Assembly (NCBI RefSeq): GCF_905221025.1
Contig: NZ_CAJNBL010000002.1
Location: forward strand, 1-64,000
Reading direction: 5' to 3'
DNA from: Candidatus Nitrotoga fabula
GTDB taxonomy: Bacteria; Pseudomonadota; Gammaproteobacteria; Burkholderiales; Gallionellaceae
Length of the DNA: 64,000 bases
Shown here: positions 55,844 through 64,000 of the stretch, piece by piece
Numbering within the stretch: the first letter of the stretch is position 1
How the letters are laid out: each line of letters opens with the position of its first letter
Program-made: the position numbers and the translations under genes
The notes under the pieces: generated by a model
What the model was told of the DNA's origin: nothing
What the model saw: only the letters and a program-made list of their open reading frames with translations
The model's database searches: none

Positions 55844-56356
55844 ATGTCAATTTCCATGTATCAGGCCTTTGTTCCGCCCGTCGTTCATTCGCTTCGCAAC
55901 CTGAAGGGAATGCTTGAAAAAGCGATGGTATATACCGAAGCTAAAAACATCAACCCGTCAGTCCTGGTCAACGCAAGGCTTTATCCAGATATGTTTCCGC
56001 TGTCGCGCCAGGTTCAAATTGCAGCGGATATCGCTAAAAATGGTTCCTGTCGTCTTGCAGGCATCGAACCGCCTAAATTTGAAGACAACGAATCCACTTT
56101 TCCTGAGTTGATGGCGCGGCTGGAAAAATCGATTGCATTGATCGAGACTTTTCGGCCCGAACAGATTGATGGTACGGAAGGGAAAGTCATTCATTTGCCA
56201 ATGCATGACAAAACAACCCTTACATTTAACGGCTTGTCATACTTGCTTAATTTTGTAATACCTAATGTTTATTTTCATGTCAGCACCGCCTATGCGATCC
56301 TGCGTCATAATGGGGTGGAAATTGGAAAACAGGATTTTTTAGGTAAAATTTCCTGA
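55844..56356 (+). CDS. DUF1993 family protein
   Basis: 170 residues. The sequence opens MSISMYQAFVPPVVHSLRNL and contains VLVNARLYPDMFPLSRQVQI and LLNFVIPNVYFHVSTAYAIL, the conserved segments of DUF1993, a helical family related to the DinB/YfiT fold. Function unknown; a small-molecule or metal-dependent enzyme has been suggested for the fold. Soluble, monocistronic. GAGGTAA precedes the ATG. Confidence 0.9.
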   Translation: MSISMYQAFVPPVVHSLRNLKGMLEKAMVYTEAKNINPSVLVNARLYPDMFPLSRQVQIAADIAKNGSCRLAGIEPPKFEDNESTFPELMARLEKSIALIETFRPEQIDGTEGKVIHLPMHDKTTLTFNGLSYLLNFVIPNVYFHVSTAYAILRHNGVEIGKQDFLGKIS

Positions 56357-56591
56357 TTTTTATCCGATAAAACAGTAAAAATGATGCATACGCCAGCAAA
56401 CGGAGGGTAAATCCAAATTACATATCTGTCATTTTTTGATTTTCGGTGCCAATAAATTTGAAAACAGCAGATGTTTCTGGAAACCGGATGGAATGGGAGA
56501 TTGAATGATTTTTTGTTTTTGTGCCTTATACCTAAAGCTGCATGTCAGATTGCCGCTGTAAATGCGTTCGACTGGCTAGACTGGAGAAGCA

Positions 56592-57896
56592 ATGATGAAA
56601 ATATTTAGGGGGAATCCTATTCGGCAGTGGGTCTGGATTGCTGTCCATGCAATCATTTTCTTGTCTGCAAGCTCATCTGCAAGCGCCGAACCGGCCACGG
56701 CAGCAAGCTGCCCTGATAAAGATCTCAAATTGCCTACGGTGATGTCCGTTAAATCAGACCGGCCTGCTACAGATGCAAAGCAGGCTGCCATGGGAGAAAA
56801 AATTATCGTTGAACTGCAGGGGCTTACAGAAGCAATGCGTAGCCCATGCTTTGACCCTAAGCAGCTGGTTCTGTATTTCGACGGGTATCCCCTGGATGGA
56901 GTTTTTCCCGATACTATCGATCCAACGCGGAATGAATTGACTTTCACGCCAAGACGTAATGAAAAAAATAATGGAAAGTGGTCTTCTCTGATAGGAAGTC
57001 CTGGACAATTTCTCCGTCCGGTCAAAGTCAGTGTCGGACTGCCAGATCAGTTTGCCTTTCCTGTTGATCCATCCTCCAGAATTGATGCAAATTTTAATAA
57101 CTTTGAATTTATTGTTTTACGAAAAGACTGGTTTACCGGCCTGGTAATCACTTTCATAGTGCTGATCAGCCTGTTTATCTGGCTGGCAAAAAACAGCAAC
57201 ATCATACGTGATTCAAAACCACCCTATCCTGATCCGGGAAGAGAGAAACCTTACAGCCTTGCAAAATTCCAGGCTTCATTCTGGTTTATTCTGGTAGTTG
57301 CATCCTTTCTTTTTATCTGGGCAGTGACCGGTGATCATACCAGCATACTTACGGAGCAGACCCTGATTCTGATTGGAATAGGTATTGGCACTTCTCTAGG
57401 ATCCGCCATGATAGACAGCAGCAAACAGGAAGGAACCGACAATGAACTGGTCGGATTGCTTCCACAGGAAAGCAAAATTGCTGCCGAGCTGGATATCAAC
57501 AGATCTGAGATCGCAAAACTGGAAGCGTCCACCCATGCACCTGCTGCAACAGGCAGTGTCGAATCAATGGATTTGTTGCGCAAGCTGAAAATTGATACAG
57601 CGCAGAAAGCAGCAGAACTGGAGGAAATCCGAAAAAAAATTGCAAATGTCCGCTTAGAGTTAAGTAATCCGATTTCCCGGGGGTTTATCAAAGATTTGCT
57701 CTCGGATGCAAGTGGCGTAAATTTCCATCGGTTTCAGATGCTGGTCTGGACACTGGTTATGGGTTTCATTTTTTGCGTAGAAGTTTACAAGACCTTGCGC
57801 ATGCCCGAATTTAGCACCACATTGCTGGCCTTGATGGGAATTAGCGCCGGCACCTATCTTGGTTTTAAAATTCCGGAAGTGCAAGTTCAAAAATAA
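56592..57896 (+). CDS. membrane protein of unknown function, signal peptide plus C-terminal helices
   Basis: 434 residues. A signal peptide (about 1-35, ending SASSSASAEPA) is followed by a periplasmic domain to about residue 175, a membrane helix (WFTGLVITFIVLISLFIWLA), a second at about 218-240 (FWFILVVASFLFIWAV), a third (LTEQTLILIGIGIGTSLGSA), a cytoplasmic coiled-coil segment of about 90 residues, and two last helices (FHRFQMLVWTLVMGFIFCVE and LLALMGISAGTYLGFKIPE). I do not recognise the family. The arrangement, with a helix bundle and an amphipathic coiled coil, could suit an envelope sensor or a small channel (inference). Confidence 0.75.
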   Translation: MMKIFRGNPIRQWVWIAVHAIIFLSASSSASAEPATAASCPDKDLKLPTVMSVKSDRPATDAKQAAMGEKIIVELQGLTEAMRSPCFDPKQLVLYFDGYPLDGVFPDTIDPTRNELTFTPRRNEKNNGKWSSLIGSPGQFLRPVKVSVGLPDQFAFPVDPSSRIDANFNNFEFIVLRKDWFTGLVITFIVLISLFIWLAKNSNIIRDSKPPYPDPGREKPYSLAKFQASFWFILVVASFLFIWAVTGDHTSILTEQTLILIGIGIGTSLGSAMIDSSKQEGTDNELVGLLPQESKIAAELDINRSEIAKLEASTHAPAATGSVESMDLLRKLKIDTAQKAAELEEIRKKIANVRLELSNPISRGFIKDLLSDASGVNFHRFQMLVWTLVMGFIFCVEVYKTLRMPEFSTTLLALMGISAGTYLGFKIPEVQVQK

Positions 57897-58222
57897 GAGA
57901 CTGCACTGGTAATCCGATTCATGAAGGCATGCATGACGAATGGACTGAAGTCAGGTTCTGCCTGTGTTCGGAGCGTCTGATACGAGTACCTAAAAATGGG
58001 TCTGTTGTGAGAGTTAGCAGGCGCTTGTGGGCGAAACATCTGTACAAATCGAAGAATGGGGCACAAGACAGGGAAGTTCATGGAATTTCTTCCGTGGAGA
58101 AACCGACCCGGGCTTGCTTTCATCTGTTAAAGATGTACAATATATTCATCTTTGTGAGATCATTTTTTATCGCAAAGTTGCAACATTGCTATTTTTCATA
58201 ACTCCTTGTGCGTTACTTTATT
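57897..58222. other. intergenic region upstream of a terminator, possible small transcript
   Basis: About 326 bases with no credible ORF between the membrane protein gene and a strong plus-strand terminator. Since the terminator is 327 bases from that gene's stop, an independent short RNA ending at it is possible, but no promoter or known RNA family could be recognised. Confidence 0.35.
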
Positions 58223-58254
58223 ATAGGCGCTGCTTCCCTGGCGCCTATTTTTTT
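58223..58254 (+). terminator. rho-independent terminator
   Basis: Stem ATAGGCGC (58223-58230) / GCGCCTAT (58241-58248) with a 10-base loop, followed by TTTTTTT (58248-58254). It faces the convergent P-type ATPase gene. Confidence 0.8.
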
Positions 58255-58322
58255 AATTCTGATGCCAAGGGTCACCCTGCTGACTCATTCCATTTACCGG
58301 TACGCCTCCATAACAATCAAGC

Positions 58323-61055
58323 TTACCGCATGTGCTGAATTCTCGCGGGTGCTATACCGGCACGTAAAGCCATTTTTTCCAGTTCGGCAATAAAAAATAT
58401 CAAGAGGCCGGCGCACAGCACCTTGAGCCATTCGAGTATAGACAGGCTGGTAGATTGAAATATTGCCTGCAACAAAGGAATTTCGGTATAAGCGAATTGC
58501 AGCGCGATACAAATGACGATGGAAATCAGCACATAATAATTTCCGGTCAATCCTTCGCGGTTCATTACTGAAGCAAAAATGTAGCGACTATTCACCAAGT
58601 AGAAAATTTCTGCCATGACGATGGTGCTGACGGCTATCGTGCGCGCCGATTCGATACTGGTTCCGTGATTCAGTTCCCACAGAAACAGGAAAAGCGTACA
58701 CCCCATCATCAGCATGGAGACCATCAGTACGCGCCAGATGAAAAATCCAGACAAGAGAGGTTCTTCAGGTGGTCTAGGACGACGACTCATAATGTTCCGC
58801 TCGGCAGGTTCAAAGGCCAGTGCCAGTCCCAGCGTGCTGGATGTGACCATATTGATCCACAACACCTGCGCCGGTGTCAGCGGTAAGGTCAGTTCAAACA
58901 GGATCGCCGCGATAACCACCAGCGCTTCTCCGCCATTTGTGGGCAGCATGAACAGGATGAATTTCTTTATGTTGTCATAGACTGTCCGACCCTCGCGAAC
59001 CGCATTGACAATCGTGGCGAAATTGTCATCGGCGAGAACGATATCCGAGGCTTCCTTGGCTGCCTCGGTGCCTTTCATGCCCATAGCCACGCCTACATTG
59101 GCCTTTTTTAACGCAGGGGCGTCATTGACTCCATCACCAGTCATTGCTACGACCTGGCTATCTTCCTGTAACGCTTGAACCAGACGCAGCTTATGTTCCG
59201 GGCTGGCACGGGCAAAAACATCGACTTGCAGTACTATCCGGCGTAATTGAGCATCATCCACCAAGGCAATGTCCGCGCCACTCATTGCCTTTTTGCCAAT
59301 ACCGATATTCAGTTGCGCACCGATTGTGCGGGCGGTTTCTTCATGATCCCCGGTAATCATTTTTACCTGTATTCCCGCACGATGACATTCGGCAATTGCC
59401 TGAACGGCTTCCTCGCGTGGTGGATCTATGATGCCGACCAGGGCCAGCAGGGTATATCCGCTTTCCACATCAGAGAAATCAAGATGCTCTTTTGCCGGAG
59501 TGGCGCGTTTGCACGCCAGGCCGAGCAGACGCAATCCACTGGCAGCGGTGCGGCTGGCCTTGCGGTGCCAGTAATCAGCAACGAGTGGCCTTTCACCATC
59601 GTCATCCAGTTGCATGGAACATATCTCCAGTATCCGTTCCGGCGCCCCTTTGACGAAGATCCAGGGTTCGCCATCGGAATCGCGATGATAGGTAGCCATG
59701 AAGCGGTGCCGCGAATCGAACGGAATGGAGCCAACCCTGGGCCATGCCGCGTCTGCAATATGTTGGTGAAATCCTGCCTTATTGCCCGCTACCAGCAGAG
59801 CTCCTTCCGTGGGGTCTCCTTCCACGCTCCATTGTCCATTTTCTTCACACAGGCGCGCTTCATTGCATAACACCCCTGTGCGAATGGCCATGGATAGCGC
59901 CGGGTAGTGGTCCGGGTCGATGATACGGCCTTCTTTGCTAAAGTCCCCAACGGGGGAATACCCCGTACCCCCGACATCGAAAATGTGGCCGGCGCAGATT
60001 ATGCGCTGTACAGTCATTTCATTACGTGTAAGGGTTCCTGTCTTGTCCGAGCAGATCACCGTAACCGACCCAAGAGCTTCAACTGCTGGCAGGCGGCGGA
60101 TGATGGCGTTGCGCCGGGCCATACGCTGCACCCCAATTGCCAGAGTGACGGTCATGATCGCAGGCAACCCTTCAGGAATCGCCGATGCAGCCAGCGCAAC
60201 AACCATCAAGAACATTTCTGCAGGTGCAATATTTCGCCACATCGTGCCAAGAATGAAGGTTATGACGCACAGGGCAATGATGACGATGGCCAGTACCCGG
60301 CCAAAACCGTCGATCTGACGCAGAAGAGGGGTGGTCAAACTCTGGATGCCTGTGAGTAACTGGTTGATTTTCCCCAGCTCAGTCATGCTTCCAGTAGCAA
60401 TGACTATGCCCGTTCCCATACCATATACCACTACAGTCCCGGAATAGGCCATTCCGTAACGGTCGCCCAGTGGCGTTGCGGCTTGTGCTGTATCCGTGTT
60501 TTTCTCAACGGATACGGATTCGCCTGTGAGCGCGGCCTCGTCGATGCGCAGCTCTGTAGTTGAAACCAGACGCAAATCTGCTGGAACGCGATCCCCCGCT
60601 ACGAGGATAACCCAATCGCCGGGCACCAGGTTTTCTGCATTTACTTCGTGTTTTTTACCGTTCCGGATTACCGTGGCACGCGGGGAAAGCATTGCTCGGA
60701 TTGCATCCAGAGCTGCTTCAGCCTTGCCTTCCTGGATAAAGCCGATAATGGCATTGATCACCACTGCCGCAAGCAACACCCCGGTATCGATCCAGTGTCC
60801 GAGCAATGCTGTAATGACAGCTGCTCCCAGCATCACATAAAGCAGGATATTGTGGAACTGCATGAACAGTCGGAATAGCACACCCCGGCGTTTTTGCGTA
60901 GACAGCCGATTGGGGCCATATTGTTTGATACGCTGGGATACCTCGGCCGCATTCAGGCCGGCGGACCCGGTTTTCAGGGTCTGTTCGATCTCTGCCTGGG
61001 TCAACGTATGCCAAAGAAATGTTGGACAAGGATCAGTTCGATCAACAGCTTTCAA
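58323..61055 (-). CDS. P2-type cation-transporting ATPase
   Basis: About 910 residues from a TTG at 61055, which is preceded by GGAGG at the proper distance; a GTG at 61145 in frame would add 30 residues without such a site. It has the N-terminal cation ATPase domain (GLNAAEVSQRIKQYGPNRLS), TGES in ALTGESVSVEKN, the phosphorylation site CSDKTGTLTRNEM, MTGDGVNDAPALKKANVGVA and ten predicted membrane helices with PEGLPAIMTV in helix 4 and WINMVTSSTLGLALAFEPAE in helix 6. This is the P2A/P2-like group of Ca2+ or monovalent-cation pumps; the ion is not decided. Inner membrane. Alone, with no regulator nearby. Confidence 0.92.
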   Translation of the reverse strand: MKAVDRTDPCPTFLWHTLTQAEIEQTLKTGSAGLNAAEVSQRIKQYGPNRLSTQKRRGVLFRLFMQFHNILLYVMLGAAVITALLGHWIDTGVLLAAVVINAIIGFIQEGKAEAALDAIRAMLSPRATVIRNGKKHEVNAENLVPGDWVILVAGDRVPADLRLVSTTELRIDEAALTGESVSVEKNTDTAQAATPLGDRYGMAYSGTVVVYGMGTGIVIATGSMTELGKINQLLTGIQSLTTPLLRQIDGFGRVLAIVIIALCVITFILGTMWRNIAPAEMFLMVVALAASAIPEGLPAIMTVTLAIGVQRMARRNAIIRRLPAVEALGSVTVICSDKTGTLTRNEMTVQRIICAGHIFDVGGTGYSPVGDFSKEGRIIDPDHYPALSMAIRTGVLCNEARLCEENGQWSVEGDPTEGALLVAGNKAGFHQHIADAAWPRVGSIPFDSRHRFMATYHRDSDGEPWIFVKGAPERILEICSMQLDDDGERPLVADYWHRKASRTAASGLRLLGLACKRATPAKEHLDFSDVESGYTLLALVGIIDPPREEAVQAIAECHRAGIQVKMITGDHEETARTIGAQLNIGIGKKAMSGADIALVDDAQLRRIVLQVDVFARASPEHKLRLVQALQEDSQVVAMTGDGVNDAPALKKANVGVAMGMKGTEAAKEASDIVLADDNFATIVNAVREGRTVYDNIKKFILFMLPTNGGEALVVIAAILFELTLPLTPAQVLWINMVTSSTLGLALAFEPAERNIMSRRPRPPEEPLLSGFFIWRVLMVSMLMMGCTLFLFLWELNHGTSIESARTIAVSTIVMAEIFYLVNSRYIFASVMNREGLTGNYYVLISIVICIALQFAYTEIPLLQAIFQSTSLSILEWLKVLCAGLLIFFIAELEKMALRAGIAPARIQHMR

Positions 61056-61403
61056 TTGAATGCCTCCATATGGCGGGTGATGTTGCGGTTCAATCTCCTG
61101 CTTGCTGCATGATAGATAAGTATGCGCCAGAACTATATAGCACACTGGGAAAAGTCATCCGGTTCATTTGGCGGCTTCCGGGTTCAGGAAGACCGGTCTC
61201 GAGTTCCTGAGCAGGACATGATGAGGATGGCCTGCCATAGGGTCTCACTTCTTTTCTTCTGATGCAACCTGGGATGCAACGCGACATTCAGAGTATGAAT
61301 TGAAATCAAAAAACAGATCGGGATAATTAAACTTATGATCTGCAGGATTGGCTTGGCAAGCCTGGGGCGGGGAAAAAAATGATTGTATTCAGGCTAAAGC
61401 AGT
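61056..61403. other. intergenic region between P-type ATPase and mltD
   Basis: About 350 bases. No credible gene; it holds the ATPase promoter on the minus strand and the end of mltD. No terminator with a T-run was found for mltD. Confidence 0.35.
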
Positions 61404-62882
61404 TTAAATTTGGCTTGTACCCTTTCTTTTGTTCTTGTCTTTAATGTTCTTTTGTTTTAACGAGACCTTGCGATGATTTCTGCCTGTTCTGGTTGCGAGC
61501 AGTGGTTTTTCTTCCGGAGCGACGATAAGTCGCTGACCTGGCTTGAGTATGCTCAGGTTGCCATTCCATTGTCTGAGTTGTGCAACACTTACCTTATAAT
61601 CCCTGGAAATCTTACTGAGCGTGTCTCCTCTGCTCACCGTATATCGGGTATCTTTTACAGGTTCCTGTTTGCCGGAAAGGGCAGAAAGCGTTTCAAATAC
61701 CCTGGAATCATTTTTCGCGATTTCCTCATTTGCAGGAACCAGCAGCATCTGCCCCTGGGTAAGCCTGGTTTTGGGTGAAAGACCATTCACGGATTGCAGC
61801 GTTTCTACGGATGTGCCGTAGCGTGCTGCTAGTTTGTCTAGCCTGTCACCTTTCTTGCTGTTGTATGTTTTCCAGGAAACCAGCGGTTGACTGTTATTCG
61901 CCAGATTTGTCTGAAAAGTTTCCGCCTTGTCCACAGGCAGTAACAATGCTTCGGAATTTTCCTGAAGGATCACGGGTCGGTTATGAGCCGGATTTAGTGC
62001 ACGAAACTCGTCCAGGGTAACATTTGCCAATCTTGCGGCAAGCTTTACGTCCATATTTTTTTCGGTATTGACTGCAACAAAATAGGGACGGTCAGGGACA
62101 GGCTGCAACTCCAGTCCATAGCTGGCTGGATTGTCGACAATGTTTTTTATTGCTTGAAGCTTGGGAATATAATTCCGTGTTTCGGATGGCATATTCAGGC
62201 TGGCATAATTGGTGGGCAGTCCGATTCTGCGGTTATGATCCAAAGCGCGCTTTACTGCACCTTCCCCCCAGTTGTAGGCTGCAAGTGCCAGTTCCCAGTC
62301 GCCGAACATGCCATGCAATTTCTGCAGGTAATCAAGCGCACCAATGGTTGCACTGACAATATTGCGTCGCCCGTCATACCACCAGTTCTGCTTCATGCCA
62401 AAGTTTTTTCCAGTGGAAGGAATAAACTGCCAGATGCCGGCTGCATTGGCGGAAGAAAAACCACCCGGATTGAAAGCGCTTTCGATCATCGGCAACAGCG
62501 CGATTTCTGATGGCATTCCTCTTCGTTCCACTTCTTCCACAATGAAATGCAGATAGCGTTTGGCGCGTTCCGTCATCCGCCGCACATAGTCCGGCCGGTT
62601 GGCATACCACTGTTCATGATTTTCAACTAGCTGGTTATCCGTATTCTGTAATGCGTAGCCATTGCGGATACGTTGCCATAAATCATTGTGCAAGTGAACG
62701 GGGGTGGCATTGGAAATCGGTTCAGGACTGGTAGAAAAGGAAGGAGGCTGTAACAGCGATTCCTCTGGCCTGACAGCGGAATCGCTGTTCGTCAAGACAT
62801 CTCCTTCTGCGAGTGCTGATCGTATTTCGACAGTCGAAATACAGGTAACACAAACAAAAATAAGAAGATTCTTTAATTTCAC
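61404..62882 (-). CDS. mltD: membrane-bound lytic murein transglycosylase D with LysM domains
   Basis: 492 residues. A signal peptide at about 1-25 (LIFVCVTCISTVEIRSALAE) lacks a clear lipobox. The SLT catalytic domain at about 105-250 contains the catalytic Glu in LLPMIESAFNPGGFSSANAA and GIWQFIPSTGKNFGMKQ. Two LysM repeats follow at about 325-375 (YNSKKGDRLDKLAARYGTSV) and 400-450 (YTVSRGDTLSKISRDYKVSV), binding peptidoglycan. It cleaves the glycan strand to 1,6-anhydro products. The length and order fit MltD (about 450). Confidence 0.92.
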   Translation of the reverse strand: MKLKNLLIFVCVTCISTVEIRSALAEGDVLTNSDSAVRPEESLLQPPSFSTSPEPISNATPVHLHNDLWQRIRNGYALQNTDNQLVENHEQWYANRPDYVRRMTERAKRYLHFIVEEVERRGMPSEIALLPMIESAFNPGGFSSANAAGIWQFIPSTGKNFGMKQNWWYDGRRNIVSATIGALDYLQKLHGMFGDWELALAAYNWGEGAVKRALDHNRRIGLPTNYASLNMPSETRNYIPKLQAIKNIVDNPASYGLELQPVPDRPYFVAVNTEKNMDVKLAARLANVTLDEFRALNPAHNRPVILQENSEALLLPVDKAETFQTNLANNSQPLVSWKTYNSKKGDRLDKLAARYGTSVETLQSVNGLSPKTRLTQGQMLLVPANEEIAKNDSRVFETLSALSGKQEPVKDTRYTVSRGDTLSKISRDYKVSVAQLRQWNGNLSILKPGQRLIVAPEEKPLLATRTGRNHRKVSLKQKNIKDKNKRKGTSQI

Positions 62883-63005
62883 TTATAGTGATCCGTAAAA
62901 AAACATCAGTAAGTATTTGATAAAAAATTGATTAAATCCAAAATCCAGCCTGGCGGAACCCAAGCCATGTGAAACATGGGCTGCTAAAAATAAATGGCAC
63001 GTCTG

Positions 63006-63914
63006 TTAGTGTGTGTCAGCTGAATTTTCTTCCGTTTTTCCAGCCTCAGCCAACACATGGCTGAGTAACATGTTGTTTCGGCTAACAGGAGTTTCCAGGC
63101 TGATACGTCCTAACGCTCCGGTGCGATAATCCTGCAATAGCATGAAAGCAGCCCTTTCCCTGTCCGGCACGCCTCCCTTAAGCAGATAACCGCGTTTTTT
63201 TGCAATCGAATCCACTACGCCTTCCCCATCCAGTGCTTCCAGAGAAAATCCATAGCGTTTTCCCAGCAGGGCAGGGTAGCGGTCTAACAGGATTTCTCCC
63301 AGAAAACTGGCTACTTCTTCATCTATTATGGCATTTCTGCCAATTGCATGACTTGCAGCCAGCATAAAGCCGTCGCAATCATATTCAATTTTTGGCCACA
63401 TTAACCCCGGGGTGTCGATCACAGTCATCTGCTCATTCAGCTCGAATCCCTGCTGGTTTTTGGTTATCGCGGGCTCATCGCCCACGGCCGCTACTCTGCG
63501 TTTCAGCAATGCATTGATTAACGTGGATTTCCCGACATTGGGGATACCCATAACCATCATGCGCAAGGGTTTCAGCCTGCTGTCACGATGGGGGGCGAGC
63601 TTTCCGCATATGGCGGGAATCCTGGCTACATCACCGGGTTTCTTGCAGGATAATGCAATCGCCTTGACGTTTTTCTGCCTGTTATAAAAATCCAGCCATT
63701 CTGCTGTAGTTGCAGGATCTGCCAGATCAGCCTTGTTCAGGATTTTGAGGCAAGGCTTCTGACGAAACAGGCGCAGCTCTTTTATGACGGGATTGCTTCC
63801 GGCTTCCGGCAAGCGTGCGTCATGCACTTCAATAATTATATCAACATGCTCCATGGTTTCTGCAGCTTTTTTGCGGGCAGAGACCATGTGACCAGGGAAC
63901 CACTGAATGGACAT
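63006..63914 (-). CDS. rbgA: ribosome-biogenesis GTPase YlqF/RbgA
   Basis: 302 residues. A circularly permuted GTPase: G4 LNKADL comes first (about residue 60), then G1 GIPNVGKSTLIN at about 125, G2 region AITKNQQGFELN, and G3 IDTPGLMWPK. The N-terminus MSIQWFPGHMVSARKKAAET is typical of YlqF. It assists assembly of the large ribosomal subunit. The upstream 85 bases to the window edge hold its promoter region but nothing else visible. Confidence 0.93.
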   Translation of the reverse strand: MSIQWFPGHMVSARKKAAETMEHVDIIIEVHDARLPEAGSNPVIKELRLFRQKPCLKILNKADLADPATTAEWLDFYNRQKNVKAIALSCKKPGDVARIPAICGKLAPHRDSRLKPLRMMVMGIPNVGKSTLINALLKRRVAAVGDEPAITKNQQGFELNEQMTVIDTPGLMWPKIEYDCDGFMLAASHAIGRNAIIDEEVASFLGEILLDRYPALLGKRYGFSLEALDGEGVVDSIAKKRGYLLKGGVPDRERAAFMLLQDYRTGALGRISLETPVSRNNMLLSHVLAEAGKTEENSADTH

Positions 63915-64000
63915 TCGAAATCAACGGGTGAATCACCCGATCTATTTTACCTGTTTCGGGAGGATGCGTCTTGTTTGTTTCGTATTCCCGGATCATCCGC

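Overview
The window looks like a chromosomal segment of a betaproteobacterium, probably of the Nitrosomonadales/Gallionellaceae type. This is an inference from gene content and order: xseB-ispA-dxs with folE2 nearby, a proteobacterial type 3 glutamate-cysteine ligase, a regulatory-type PTS (EIIA-HPr-EI), CysB, paired Slp lipoproteins, and an exopolysaccharide locus with a WcaJ-like initiating transferase. No tRNA, rRNA or CRISPR array was recognised.

Layout. 1-3.4 kb is a graveyard of insertion-sequence pieces (IS5-, IS30- and IS1595-like) around a PIG-L deacetylase/glycosyltransferase fusion. 3.4-16.2 kb is a surface-polysaccharide locus, mostly on the minus strand: FkbM methyltransferase, GT2-GtrA fusion, DUF2079-like and other polytopic membrane proteins, two GT4 glycosyltransferases, a Wzm/Wzt-type ABC exporter and a WcaJ-like phosphotransferase. 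16.8-17.9 kb holds a TPMT-family methyltransferase and ArsC.

18.0-23.3 kb is the most unusual part, a candidate RiPP (ribosomally made, post-translationally modified peptide) locus. It contains a prolyl-4-hydroxylase-like 2-oxoglutarate oxygenase, an ATP-grasp enzyme that looks like cyanophycin synthetase with a truncated Mur-ligase half lacking its P-loop, a HExxH peptide-modification-type protein, and three consecutive very short genes. The short genes encode 45-, 62- and 51-residue peptides that share a near-identical LAPYGSM(K/E)(F/L) block ending in KV(G/S), present four times in all. Two of the peptides end in proline-rich tails. A perfect 11-bp hairpin with a T-run closes the array. 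A TTCAACTG-type box recurs in the control regions of the locus, including three times at 22-bp steps at the start of the HExxH gene. I did not recognise this peptide family.

23.4-33 kb is housekeeping: the ABC-F protein YbiT, gshA (no gshB beside it), EIIA-HPr-EI in an overlapping operon, CysB, dut-coaBC and radC. 33.6-35.8 kb carries two tandem paralogous secreted PEGA-like/SUMF1-like proteins. 36-41.8 kb is xseB-ispA-dxs, a 1-Cys peroxiredoxin, folE2 and fdxA. 42.7-47.2 kb is a signalling cluster: a histidine kinase with a periplasmic CxxCH haem-binding motif, an Rcp-like response regulator, and a REC-PAS-PAS-GGDEF-EAL protein. 47.3-64 kb holds alaS, two slp paralogues, a DUF4399 protein, trxB, an Smr-domain protein, a DsrC-like protein without the terminal cysteines, a stand-alone Clp N-domain protein, a DUF1993 protein, an unrecognised polytopic membrane protein, a P2-type cation ATPase, MltD and the ribosome-assembly GTPase YlqF/RbgA.
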